Below, piece after piece: positions 1 through 7,811 of a DNA stretch of 51,041 bases (position 1 is the first letter of the stretch; each line of letters starts with the position of its first letter). Where the stretch lies: contig NZ_CAPS01000054.1 of assembly GCF_000333955.1 (NCBI RefSeq), positions 1 to 51,041 on the forward strand, written 5' to 3'. Source of the DNA: Rhodococcus sp. AW25M09 (GTDB lineage Bacteria > Actinomycetota > Actinomycetes > Mycobacteriales > Mycobacteriaceae). Position numbers and translations under genes: made by a program. Below the pieces are notes generated by a model. The model was not told the origin of the DNA. It did no database searches and was given only the letters and a program-made list of their open reading frames with translations.

Positions 1-515
1 AGGCACGCAACAAAACCGCCGACACCGGTGACATTGCCGTGAAGCTCGATCAACTCATTGCTCGCTTCGGCAGGGAACGTGCCCCCGCGCACGAAGTCGA
101 ATACGTACCGAGCGAACGTGGTCAAACCGCCTGCCTCGCGCGCAATCCGGCGGACTTTCGATACTGGGAACCCGACACCGATGGCGAAGTCGGCGGTAGC
201 GGCCGCGCACGAGAACGGGTTGAACTGTGGCGTCACAATGCCACCGGCCCGTTCCGGATTGGGAATGTTGTTCTGAATCCATGCCCGTACCTCCGGGTCG
301 CTCGGTGCTCTCTGCTGCAAGTCTTGTGGGACCCGCTCCAGCGCCGAGAATGCCGCCGCAAGGTTCTCCACCTGGATTTCTTTTGATGTAGCAGCGACCG
401 GTGCAGCGCTCGCAACCTGAACGGACACACTGCTGATAACTGCTGCGATGACAGCTGAGGTAAGTGCGGTGCGAATTTTTCGGGGTTCTTCTCGAGTCGA
501 TCCTCCGGCGGTCAC
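1..515 (-). CDS. Secreted protein of unknown function (3' part outside the window)
   Basis: The minus strand is open from a GTG at 513-515 down to base 1 with no stop, so the gene continues past the window edge. The first ~40 residues form a Sec-type signal peptide: a charged start (STREEPRKIR), a hydrophobic core (TSAVIAAVISSVSVQV) and an AxA-like site (ASAAP). The mature part reads smoothly (NLAAAFSALERVPQDLQQ, NPFSCAAATADFAIG) and contains cysteines, consistent with an exported protein. An in-frame stop lies a few codons upstream of the GTG, so this is the only usual start; no strong Shine-Dalgarno is seen. I do not recognise the family and assign no function. Its first 68 bases overlap the open frame that leads into the DUF4352 remnant on the other strand. 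Confidence 0.6.
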   Translation of the reverse strand, partial: MTAGGSTREEPRKIRTALTSAVIAAVISSVSVQVASAAPVAATSKEIQVENLAAAFSALERVPQDLQQRAPSDPEVRAWIQNNIPNPERAGGIVTPQFNPFSCAAATADFAIGVGFPVSKVRRIAREAGGLTTFARYVFDFVRGGTFPAEASNELIELHGNVTGVGGFVAC

Positions 516-552
516 CGGGGCGATGTGTGCACGAAGCTACGAGGCAAATGTC

Positions 553-855
553 ATGACCGCGAACGCGCAGGGCGAGTTCATCGTCGTCACGATGCGAGTG
601 AAGAACATCGGGGACAAGCCGCAGAGCTACTTCGGCGACGACCAGAAGATGATCGATGCGCAGGGCCGCGAGTACGGGGCATCCAGCGAGGCCGGTATGT
701 ACATGAACACCGGAGTCGCCGTGACGGGTGAGATCAACCCCGGCAATTCGATAGACGTGAAGGTCGCATTCGACGTGCCACCAGGAACCGCTCCCGCCGC
801 GTTGCAGCTACATGACTCGATGTTTTCCAGCGGTGTGAAAGTGGCTCTTGCTTGA
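553..855 (+). pseudogene. N-terminally truncated DUF4352 domain remnant
   Basis: The reading frame gives a clear DUF4352 (telomeric repeat-binding-factor-like) C-terminal part: AQGEFIVVTMRVKNIGDKPQ, FGDDQKMIDAQGREY and a final hydrophobic strand. DUF4352 proteins are normally exported lipoproteins with a signal peptide, a low-complexity linker and two or three beta strands before the AQGEF strand. All of that is missing here. The frame upstream runs into the oppositely oriented secreted-protein gene and encodes nothing DUF4352-like. A GAGG 8 nt before ATG 553 could still allow a 100-residue cytoplasmic product. I therefore call it a remnant, probably the scar of a deletion or rearrangement, while leaving expression of the short form possible. 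Confidence 0.45.
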
Positions 856-967
856 CCTGTTTCGTTGGATCAACTCGGCCACCACCCGCGGACCCGGCGT
901 TATCCCCATACGCCTACCCATCGACAAGATAGTGTGACCTTGACTCCCCATCCGCCTGGCCCCGTGA

Positions 968-1366
968 TCACACGAGTGCGAATCGCTCCAGCACCACCTG
1001 GGTGTCGTCGTTCACGGTGAAGTGCGGATCGCCCAGTTCCGCGCGAGTCTCGGTCGAGTGCCAGAACCTCTCGTGCCCGTCTCGCCATTGCGCGACGTCG
1101 GCGTATCCCTCACCCTCGTCGAGAGCATGTTGCAGCGAAACATCCTTCAGGGCAACAATATCGACGGCGATCGTTTCGACGACGGCCACTGCGCTGCCCG
1201 CCGAGTCGACCACCGCACAACGTTCGCCGACTCGCGGAAGCACCTCGTCTGTGTGCTGAACCAACAAGCTGGCCGTTGTGGTTTTCGCACCGGACAGGAC
1301 GGCCGCAACCAGTGCGTCTCGCAGCGGACCCGGATAGGCGAATTCGACAATCGGAAGTTCGGTCAC
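968..1366 (-). CDS. ASCH-domain protein
   Basis: A 132-residue protein with the ASCH fold signature: an N-terminal helix followed by GAKTTTASLL, then VGERCAVVDSAGSAVAVVETIAV, and a C-terminal part with EGEGYADVAQWRDGHERFW. ASCH proteins are small PUA-like beta-barrel proteins thought to bind RNA or modified nucleotides; a few are amidohydrolases acting on acylated cytidines. No specific role is provable here. I place the start at GTG 1366 because a TATGAT hexamer lies exactly 6 nt upstream (minus strand), which looks like a leaderless promoter; GTG 1372 is the alternative. That hexamer overlaps the stop codon of the upstream EEP lipoprotein gene, so the gene may be transcribed both alone and by read-through. 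Confidence 0.75.
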   Translation of the reverse strand: MTELPIVEFAYPGPLRDALVAAVLSGAKTTTASLLVQHTDEVLPRVGERCAVVDSAGSAVAVVETIAVDIVALKDVSLQHALDEGEGYADVAQWRDGHERFWHSTETRAELGDPHFTVNDDTQVVLERFALV

Positions 1367-1372
1367 TCTCAC

Positions 1373-1378
1373 ATCATA
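1373..1378 (-). promoter_or_regulatory. Putative leaderless -10 (TATGAT) for the ASCH gene
   Basis: TATGAT on the minus strand ends 6 nt before GTG 1366, the spacing expected when transcription starts at the start codon itself. It overlaps the TGA of the preceding gene. No -35 was identified. Confidence 0.4.
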
Positions 1379-2432
1379 TTTCGAGGTCGGCCCACACCAG
1401 TCGGTGGTCCGAGGGATGCTCGGGCAGATCCGGCCAGTACACCTGCGAATCGACCACCGTCAGATCCTCCGAGGGGAGTACGTAGTCCACACGCAGATCA
1501 CCCGGGTTCGGGTCGGCGAAATCTGCTGTGTCCGTTCCGTGTCCATCGGACGTGGGAGCCGGATCCTGAACCCGCGGAAGGTCGAGAACCTGCGCGATCG
1601 CACCGGCGACCGAATCTCCGTCGACCGGATCGCTGTTCTGATCGCCCAGCATGACGAACGACGCTCCGTCCTCCAGCCCGCCGCGCACACCGTTGTCGTC
1701 GTAGAGGTAGTCCGCACCCGAGATGTATTCGGCACTGAGCCTGATCTCGTCGTGGTTGCGCTTGCCGTTGCGGTCTTCGGGTCCGTCGAAGGACGGGGGA
1801 GTGGGGTGCGAGGCCAACACGTGCAGCGTCTTTCCGTTCACGTCGATCGGTACGTCCCAGTGCGATTTGCTGGACAGTCGCAGCGCGTCGGACACATCTC
1901 CGTAGTGCTCGCGCGGCAACAGCGAATCCGGCATGTCCTTCCACAGGAAATTCTGGAACGTGCGTACCGAATCGGTGTCGATCGGATACTTCGAGAACAG
2001 CGCCATCCCGTACTGACCCGGGAACTGGCCGAATCCCCAGGCGTCGCCCGGGCCGCCGAGCGCGCCGTCTCGGTCCAGGTCGAGTCCCGAATCGACGCCC
2101 GTGTTCACCGGTGCGGTGAAGGAGTAGGGGTACCGCTGGTCGAGATAGTTGTCGTTGAAGAGCGCCACCGCATCGGCACCCGAGTAATCGAACTCGTTGA
2201 TCAGCAACACATCCGGTGAATTCGCGGCGATCGTATCGGCCACCGCGCGCGCCTGTGCGTTCTCGCCGGTCAGGTCGGTCACCAACTGTCCGGCCGCGGG
2301 TCGATTGAGACTGGCGTTGAACGTCGCCACCCGGATGCTCGACGCGTCGTCGGGGGCCGAGTCCGTAGAGGAGCAGCCGGCGGACGCGATGGCGAGGATG
2401 ACGGTGACGGCCACAAGTCTCGACATTTTCAC
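1374..2432 (-). CDS. Exported endonuclease/exonuclease/phosphatase-family lipoprotein
   Basis: 352 residues. The N-terminus is a lipoprotein signal (MSRLVAVTVILAIASAGC, lipobox ASAGC), so the protein should be anchored outside the cytoplasmic membrane. The rest has the EEP (DNase I-like) order: RVATFNASLNRP, then LINEFD carrying the metal-binding glutamate, LHVLASHPTPP, the GDQNSDP motif and the C-terminal SDHRLVWADLEI carrying the catalytic histidine. The fold covers nucleases and phosphodiesterases for nucleic acids or phospholipids; a related exported enzyme could act on extracellular DNA or phosphoesters, but the substrate cannot be read from sequence. Start GTG 2432 sits 7 nt after TACGGT on the minus strand (leaderless arrangement); ATG 2426 is the alternative. 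It is divergent from the catabolic operon beginning at 2527. Confidence 0.85.
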   Translation of the reverse strand: MKMSRLVAVTVILAIASAGCSSTDSAPDDASSIRVATFNASLNRPAAGQLVTDLTGENAQARAVADTIAANSPDVLLINEFDYSGADAVALFNDNYLDQRYPYSFTAPVNTGVDSGLDLDRDGALGGPGDAWGFGQFPGQYGMALFSKYPIDTDSVRTFQNFLWKDMPDSLLPREHYGDVSDALRLSSKSHWDVPIDVNGKTLHVLASHPTPPSFDGPEDRNGKRNHDEIRLSAEYISGADYLYDDNGVRGGLEDGASFVMLGDQNSDPVDGDSVAGAIAQVLDLPRVQDPAPTSDGHGTDTADFADPNPGDLRVDYVLPSEDLTVVDSQVYWPDLPEHPSDHRLVWADLEI

Positions 2433-2439
2433 GCTCGCA

Positions 2440-2445
2440 ACCGTA
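2440..2445 (-). promoter_or_regulatory. Putative leaderless -10 (TACGGT) for the EEP lipoprotein
   Basis: TACGGT on the minus strand ends 7 nt upstream of GTG 2432. There is no Shine-Dalgarno before that GTG, which fits leaderless translation. Confidence 0.35.
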
Positions 2446-2478
2446 AAGAAGGTAAGCGAACACGAGGTTACAAATTAA

Positions 2479-2494
2479 CAAGCAGGCGTGCTTG
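2479..2494 (+). promoter_or_regulatory. Palindromic candidate operator of the catabolic operon
   Basis: CAAGCA-GGCG-TGCTTG is a perfect 6+6 bp inverted repeat, 33 bases before the ATG of the first operon gene. It has the shape of TetR-family operators. The operon itself ends with a TetR gene (11749-12369), the obvious candidate to bind here. The hairpin is followed by CTTTTTT, so a weak terminator for minus-strand-directed or stray transcription is an alternative reading. Confidence 0.45.
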
Positions 2495-2526
2495 CTTTTT
2501 TCTCGACCCTTTGTGAAGCTGGACCC

Positions 2527-3324
2527 ATGGCAGATCTCGACTCCCTCGTAGACGACCTTCGCGGCGAGGGCAACGACCTCGATGCACTCGTGGCCGAGCT
2601 GACTCCGGAGCAGTGGGCGGCATCGACCCCCGCTGCAGGCTGGACCATCGCACATCAGATCGCACATCTTTCCTGGACCGACCACGTCGCGGAGCGAACC
2701 ACGTCCGCCGCGGCGGGTGATTCCGCCGCCGAGGCGGACTTTGCCGTGGTTCTGCAGGGTGCATGGGAGAACCCCACCGGCTTCGTCGACGACGCCGCCG
2801 AGGGTGAATCTCGCAACCCCGAACTGTTGAACGACTGGCGTACCCGACGCCGCGCCATGACCGATGCACTGACGCAGGTCCCGTCGGGAACCAAGATCAC
2901 GTGGTTCGGACCCCCGATGAGTGCCGCGTCCATGGCCACCGCGCGGCTGATGGAGACCTGGGCCCACGGCCAGGATGTCGCCGACGCACTGGGCGTCACG
3001 CGGGCAGCCACCGACCGGATCCGCGGCGTTGCGCACATCGGCGTCCGTACAAGGGATTTCGCCTATGCGGTGAACCAGCAGACCGCGCCCGCCGAGCCGT
3101 TCCGGATAGAACTGACCGCGCCGTCGGGTGAGCTCTGGACGTGGGGGCCCGAGGACGCCGCCCAGCGGGTGAGCGGCCCGGCGCTCGACTTCTGCCTTCT
3201 CGTCACTCAGCGCGCCCACCGCGACAACCTCGACATCCATGCCGAGGGAAGCGATGCCGCGCACTGGCTCACCATCGCCCAAGCCTTCGCAGGCCTTCCC
3301 GGAGCAGGACGAGACCGAGCATGA
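2527..3324 (+). CDS. TIGR03084-family metal-binding protein (mycothiol-dependent isomerase-like)
   Basis: 265 residues starting [15 protein letters not shown]; an upstream start would add an unrelated extension. The N-terminal ~150 residues are the DinB/maleylpyruvate-isomerase N-domain: [14 protein letters not shown] gives the typical metal-ligand histidines, and [13 protein letters not shown] gives the third one. The C-terminal part matches the TIGR03084 type ([20 protein letters not shown]). Members of this superfamily bind a divalent metal and some use mycothiol or bacillithiol as cofactor; a reaction for TIGR03084 itself is not established to my knowledge. Its stop overlaps the start of the AtuA-like gene (ATGA), so it is translationally coupled to, and probably works with, the acyl-CoA pathway downstream. 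Confidence 0.8.
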   Translation: MADLDSLVDDLRGEGNDLDALVAELTPEQWAASTPAAGWTIAHQIAHLSWTDHVAERTTSAAAGDSAAEADFAVVLQGAWENPTGFVDDAAEGESRNPELLNDWRTRRRAMTDALTQVPSGTKITWFGPPMSAASMATARLMETWAHGQDVADALGVTRAATDRIRGVAHIGVRTRDFAYAVNQQTAPAEPFRIELTAPSGELWTWGPEDAAQRVSGPALDFCLLVTQRAHRDNLDIHAEGSDAAHWLTIAQAFAGLPGAGRDRA

Positions 3325-5066
3325 CAAGAGAAGGCATGACTGTGCGTATCGGTAACTGTTCGGGCTTCTACGGAGACCGGCTCTCCGCAATGCGTGAGAT
3401 GCTCGAGGGCGGCGAACTCGACTACCTCACCGGCGACTATCTCGCCGAGCTCACGATGCTCATTCTGGGCCGCGACCGGATGAAGGACGCGACCCGCGGC
3501 TACGCCAAAACCTTTCTGCGTCAGGCCGAGGACTGCCTGGGTCTGGCTCTCGACAAGGGCGTCAAGATCGTTGCGAATGCCGGCGGACTCAATCCGCGAG
3601 GACTGGCCGAGGCGCTGGAGAAGCTCGATTCCGGTGCGAAGATCGCCTACGTCGATGGTGACGACCTCCTGGGAAGGGCCACCGAACTCGGTCTCGGCAG
3701 CCCCCTGACGGCCAATGCGTACCTCGGCGCGTGGGGCATCGTCGAGTGCCTGAACTCCGGTGCCGACGTCGTGGTCACCGGCCGTGTCACCGACGCCAGC
3801 GTGATCGTCGGACCGGCTGCGGCGCACTTCGGCTGGACGCCAACCGATTACGACGCCCTGGCCGGAGCCGTCATCGCCGGACACGTCATCGAATGCGGAA
3901 CTCAGGCGACGGGTGGCAACTACTCCTTCTTCACCGAGATCGCAGACATGTCGCGTCCGGGATTTCCGATCGCGGAAATTCACGAAGACGGCTCGAGTGT
4001 CATCACCAAACACGAGGGCACCGGCGGTGCTGTCAGCGTCGGCACGGTGACCGCACAGTTGCTGTACGAGATCACCGGCGGGCGCTACGCGAACCCCGAT
4101 GTCACCGCGCGCATCGACTCGGCGATGCTGGCGCAGGAGACCAGCGATCGAGTGTCGATCACGGGTGTGACCGGAGAAGCGCCGCCGCCCACCTACAAGG
4201 TGTCGCTCAACGCGCTCGGCGGTTTCCGCAACGAATTCACCATGGTGCTCACCGGCCTCGACATCGAAGCCAAAGCGGCACTCGCGCACAGTCAATTCGA
4301 GTCCTGGCTCAGCGATCGTCCGGCCGAACTGGAGTGGACTCTGGTGCGTACCGACAAGCCGGACGCCTCGACGGAGGAGACGGCCAGCGCCCTGCTGCGC
4401 TGCGTGGCCCGCGACAGCAACCCCGATGTCGTAGGGCGTCAGTTCTCCGCAGTGGCAGTCGAACTCGCACTGGCCAGCTACCCCGGATTCTCGGTCACCG
4501 CGCCGCCTGGAAACGGAGCGCCGTACGGGGTGTTCACGGCCGGCTTCGTCGACGCAGCCGAGGTACCGCATGTTGCGCATCGGGCCGACGGCACCGAACG
4601 TGCCATCGCGCCGTCGACGGAGACACGAGCGTTGGAACCTTTGGAAGAGCCCACACTTCCGGAACCCAGACCCCCGGAAGCAACCATCCGAGCGCCTCTC
4701 GGCATCATTGCTGCGGCTCGAAGCGGCGACAAGGGCGGTAACGCCAACGTCGGGGTGTGGGTGCGCACCGATGACGAATTCGCCTGGCTGGTACATGCAT
4801 TGACGGTCGAGCAACTGAAGCGGATGTTGCCCGAGGCCGAGCAACTCACCGTCACGCGGCACGTATTGCCCAACCTGCGTGCCGTCAACTTCGTCATCGA
4901 CGGCATCCTCGGACAAGGCGTCGCATCGCAGGCCAGATTCGATCCGCAAGCCAAGGGGCTCGGTGAGTGGCTGCGGTCGCGGCACATCGACATCCCCGAA
5001 ACGCTGGCCTACAGCTCAGGAGTGGAGCCTGCGGAACGACCCGACAAGAGTGGAGAACTGATATGA
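3321..5066 (+). CDS. AtuA-like protein (DUF1446 plus C-terminal ferredoxin-fold domain)
   Basis: 581 residues. The first ~440 residues match DUF1446/acyclic terpene utilisation protein AtuA ([71 protein letters not shown]). The last ~110 residues ([20 protein letters not shown] onward) are the separate AtuA-type ferredoxin-fold domain, fused here as in many actinobacteria. AtuA is required for citronellol/geraniol growth in Pseudomonas, but its biochemical role is not known. Start ATG 3321 gives a 4-base overlap with the previous gene; ATG 3336, preceded by AGAAGG, is a good alternative. The C-terminus runs into the acyl-CoA dehydrogenase start by the same ATGA overlap. The association with a carboxylase, dehydrogenases and a hydratase supports a role in branched acyl-CoA breakdown. 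Confidence 0.8.
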   Translation: MTREGMTVRIGNCSGFYGDRLSAMREMLEGGELDYLTGDYLAELTMLILGRDRMKDATRGYAKTFLRQAEDCLGLALDKGVKIVANAGGLNPRGLAEALEKLDSGAKIAYVDGDDLLGRATELGLGSPLTANAYLGAWGIVECLNSGADVVVTGRVTDASVIVGPAAAHFGWTPTDYDALAGAVIAGHVIECGTQATGGNYSFFTEIADMSRPGFPIAEIHEDGSSVITKHEGTGGAVSVGTVTAQLLYEITGGRYANPDVTARIDSAMLAQETSDRVSITGVTGEAPPPTYKVSLNALGGFRNEFTMVLTGLDIEAKAALAHSQFESWLSDRPAELEWTLVRTDKPDASTEETASALLRCVARDSNPDVVGRQFSAVAVELALASYPGFSVTAPPGNGAPYGVFTAGFVDAAEVPHVAHRADGTERAIAPSTETRALEPLEEPTLPEPRPPEATIRAPLGIIAAARSGDKGGNANVGVWVRTDDEFAWLVHALTVEQLKRMLPEAEQLTVTRHVLPNLRAVNFVIDGILGQGVASQARFDPQAKGLGEWLRSRHIDIPETLAYSSGVEPAERPDKSGELI

Positions 5067-6211
5067 GCATCTGGACGACGCCCGAGCGTCAGCAGTTGCG
5101 AAAGACCGTCCGCAGCTTCGTCGAGCAGGACATCGCTCCGTACATGAATCAGTGGGAGAGCGACGGCGAGATTCCACGTGACCTGCACAAGAAGGCGGCC
5201 GCTCTCGGTTTGCTCGGAGCCGGTTTTCCCGAGGAGGTCGGCGGCGACGGCGGGGATCTCGCCGACGCGGTCGTGATCTGCGAGGAGATGCATCAGGCCG
5301 GTGCCTCGGGCGGTCTGTTCGCATCGCTGTTCACCAGCGGAATCGCGTTGCCGCACCTGATTGCAGCCGGCGACGCCGACCAGATCGAGAAGTGGGTACG
5401 GCCAACCCTGGCGGGGGAGAAGATCGGCTCGCTCGCGATCACCGAGCCGGGTGGCGGCTCCGACGTCGGCCACCTCAGGACGAAGGCGGTCAGGGACGGC
5501 GAGCACTTTGTCGTCAACGGATCGAAGACGTACATCACCTCGGGCTGCCGAGCCGACTTCGTCGTCGCTGCTGTCCGCACCGGAGGCGACGGTGCCGCAG
5601 GGGTGTCACTGCTCGTCATCGAGAAGGGAACGCCGGGCTTCGAGGTGACCAGCAAGTTGGACAAGATGGGTTGGCGCGCATCCGATACCGCTGAGCTTGC
5701 ATTCGTCGACGCCCGCGTCCCCGTGAGCAACCTCGTCGGTGCCGAGAACAGCGGCTTCGCGCAGATCGCGCAGGCGTTTCTCACCGAGCGCATCGCCCTC
5801 GCCGCCCAGGCCTACGCCAGCGCGCAGCGATGCCTCGATCTGACGTTGCAGTGGGTCCGCGATCGGGAGACGTTCGGAAAGCCGCTCATCGCACGGCAGT
5901 CCGTGCAGAACACCGTCACCGAAATGGCGCGCAAGATCGACATTGCCCGCGTCTACACCCGGTCCCTCGTCGAGCGATCCCTGCAGGAGAACCAGGACTT
6001 CATCGCCGAGGTCTGCTTCGCCAAGAACACCGCCGTCGAATCCGGAGAGTGGGTCGCCAATGCGGCAGTGCAGCTCTTCGGCGGACTCGGCTACATGCGC
6101 GAAAGTGAAGTCGAGCGGCAGTATCGCGATATGAGGATCCTCGGCATCGGCGGCGGCACCACCGAAATCCTCACCGGACTGGCAGCAAAACGATTGGGGT
6201 ACCAGGCATGA
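5063..6211 (+). CDS. Acyl-CoA dehydrogenase (isovaleryl/citronellyl-CoA type)
   Basis: 382 residues, a full-length FAD-dependent acyl-CoA dehydrogenase introducing an alpha,beta double bond into an acyl-CoA. Visible elements: an N-terminal helical domain with GLLGAGFPEEVGGDGGDL, the middle-domain FAD/substrate motif SLAITEPGGGSDVGHLRTKA, NGSKTYITSG, and the C-terminal FGGLGYMRESEVERQYRDMR. At the usual C-terminal base position the sequence is GIGGGTTEI rather than YEGTxEI, so the base is not there; instead Glu242 in LTERIALAA lies on helix G, where isovaleryl-CoA and long-chain dehydrogenases carry it. That fits a branched substrate, but the exact acyl-CoA is inferred. The ATGA overlaps on both sides place it inside one operon. 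Confidence 0.88.
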   Translation: MSIWTTPERQQLRKTVRSFVEQDIAPYMNQWESDGEIPRDLHKKAAALGLLGAGFPEEVGGDGGDLADAVVICEEMHQAGASGGLFASLFTSGIALPHLIAAGDADQIEKWVRPTLAGEKIGSLAITEPGGGSDVGHLRTKAVRDGEHFVVNGSKTYITSGCRADFVVAAVRTGGDGAAGVSLLVIEKGTPGFEVTSKLDKMGWRASDTAELAFVDARVPVSNLVGAENSGFAQIAQAFLTERIALAAQAYASAQRCLDLTLQWVRDRETFGKPLIARQSVQNTVTEMARKIDIARVYTRSLVERSLQENQDFIAEVCFAKNTAVESGEWVANAAVQLFGGLGYMRESEVERQYRDMRILGIGGGTTEILTGLAAKRLGYQA

Positions 6212-7806
6212 GCGTGCTGAAGTCCACCCTCGACACCACATCGGAGCAATTCAACGGTGCGACCGAGGCGATGAACACCAAGCTCGGCGAGATCGACGCC
6301 GAGCACTCGAAGGCTCTGCTGGGCGGCGGCGAGAAGTACATCGAGCGGCACAAGAAGCGCGGCAAGCTCTTGGCCCGCGAACGCATCGAGTTGCTGATCG
6401 ACGAGGACTCCGCGTTTCTCGAACTGTGCCCACTCGCGGCCTGGGGCAGCGACTTTCCGGTGGGAGCCAGCACCGTCATGGGCATCGGCGTCGTGTGCGG
6501 CGTCGAATGTCTCATCGTCGCCAACGATCCGACGGTCCGCGGCGGGGCCAGTAACCCGTGGACTCTCAAGAAGGGGTTCCGCGGCAACGACATCGCGACC
6601 CAGAACCGGCTCCCGGTCATCTCCTTGGTCGAGTCCGGCGGTGCCGATCTGCCGACGCAGAAGGAGGTCTTCATTCCGGGCGGCCGAATGTTCCGCGACC
6701 TGACACAGCTGTCGGCGGCGGGCATTCCGACGATCGCATTGGTGTTCGGCAACTCCACCGCCGGTGGCGCATACATTCCCGGTATGTCGGATCACGTCGT
6801 CATGGTCAAGGAGCGATCCAAGGTGTTCCTCGCCGGGCCGCCCCTGGTCAAGATGGCCACCGGTGAGGATTCCGACGACGAGTCCCTCGGTGGGGCCGAG
6901 ATGCACGCCCGAAAGTCCGGTCTCGCCGACTACTTCGCCGTCGACGAGCAGGATGCCATCCGCATCGGACGCAGCATCGTCTCCCGGTTGAACTGGAAAA
7001 AGAAGGGGCCCCAGCCGCGCACCGAGGTCATCGAGCCGCTGGCCGATCCCGAGGATCTGCTCGGCATCGTGCCCACCGACCTGAAGATCCCGTTCGACCC
7101 CCGCGAGGTCATCGCCCGCATCGTCGACGGCTCGGATTTCGACGAGTTCAAGCCCATGTACGGCGGCTCTCTCGTCACCGGATGGGCCGAGCTGCACGGC
7201 TACCCGATCGGCATTCTCGCCAATGCTCGCGGCGTGCTGTTCAGCGAGGAATCGCAGAAGGCGACGCAGTTCATCCAGCTCGCCAACCGATCGAATACGC
7301 CACTGTTGTTCCTGCACAACACCACCGGCTACATGGTCGGCAAGGAGTACGAGGAAGGCGGGATGATCAAGCACGGCTCGATGATGATCAACGCCGTCTC
7401 GAACTCGACGGTTCCGCACATCTCGATCCTGCTCGGTGCGTCGTACGGAGCCGGCCACTACGGCATGTGCGGCCGCGCCTTCGATCCGCGATTCCTGTTC
7501 GCCTGGCCGTCCAGCAAATCCGCCGTGATGGGCGGCGCGCAACTCGCCGGTGTCATCTCCATCGTCGGACGCGCCGCCGCCGAAGCTCGCGGACAAGCCT
7601 TCGATGCCGAGGCCGACGCCGGCCTGCGCGCGATGATCGAGGCGCAGATCGAAGCCGAGTCGCTGCCGATGTTTCTCTCCGGACGCCTCTACGACGACGG
7701 TGTCATCGACCCCCGTGATACCCGCACGGTAGTGGGAATGTGCCTGTCGGCCATCGCCTCTGCCCCGATCGAAGGCACCGCCAACTTCGGTGTCTTCCGG
7801 ATGTGA
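6208..7806 (+). CDS. Acyl-CoA carboxylase beta subunit (carboxyltransferase)
   Basis: 532 residues, the usual length for MccB/AtuC/AccD1-type subunits. It moves CO2 from carboxybiotin to an acyl-CoA. The N-terminal half contains the acyl-CoA site (KLLARERIELLID, RGGASNPWTLKKG, LVESGGADLPTQKEVF, GNSTAGGAYIPGMSD), and the C-terminal half contains the biotin-side oxyanion region (LHNTTGYMVGKEYEEGG, GASYGAGHYGMCGRAFDPRF, WPSSKSAVMGG). The spacing and the GAGHYGMCGRA stretch match methylcrotonyl-/geranyl-CoA carboxylases better than propionyl-CoA carboxylases, which is family knowledge rather than proof. It starts on ATGA overlapping the dehydrogenase stop and is followed after 5 bases by the biotinylated alpha subunit, so the two should form one complex. 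Confidence 0.9.
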   Translation: MSVLKSTLDTTSEQFNGATEAMNTKLGEIDAEHSKALLGGGEKYIERHKKRGKLLARERIELLIDEDSAFLELCPLAAWGSDFPVGASTVMGIGVVCGVECLIVANDPTVRGGASNPWTLKKGFRGNDIATQNRLPVISLVESGGADLPTQKEVFIPGGRMFRDLTQLSAAGIPTIALVFGNSTAGGAYIPGMSDHVVMVKERSKVFLAGPPLVKMATGEDSDDESLGGAEMHARKSGLADYFAVDEQDAIRIGRSIVSRLNWKKKGPQPRTEVIEPLADPEDLLGIVPTDLKIPFDPREVIARIVDGSDFDEFKPMYGGSLVTGWAELHGYPIGILANARGVLFSEESQKATQFIQLANRSNTPLLFLHNTTGYMVGKEYEEGGMIKHGSMMINAVSNSTVPHISILLGASYGAGHYGMCGRAFDPRFLFAWPSSKSAVMGGAQLAGVISIVGRAAAEARGQAFDAEADAGLRAMIEAQIEAESLPMFLSGRLYDDGVIDPRDTRTVVGMCLSAIASAPIEGTANFGVFRM

Positions 7807-7811
7807 GAGAC

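Noticed and set aside
1498..3390. 630-codon open frame on the minus strand across the EEP and TIGR03084 genes
   Set aside because: It is an antisense or shifted shadow of two recognisable genes and has no domain of its own; long spurious frames are common in GC-rich DNA.
3207..4985. 592-codon minus-strand frame opposite the AtuA-like gene
   Set aside because: Arg/Gly-rich low-complexity translation with no family features; the plus strand carries a clear conserved protein.
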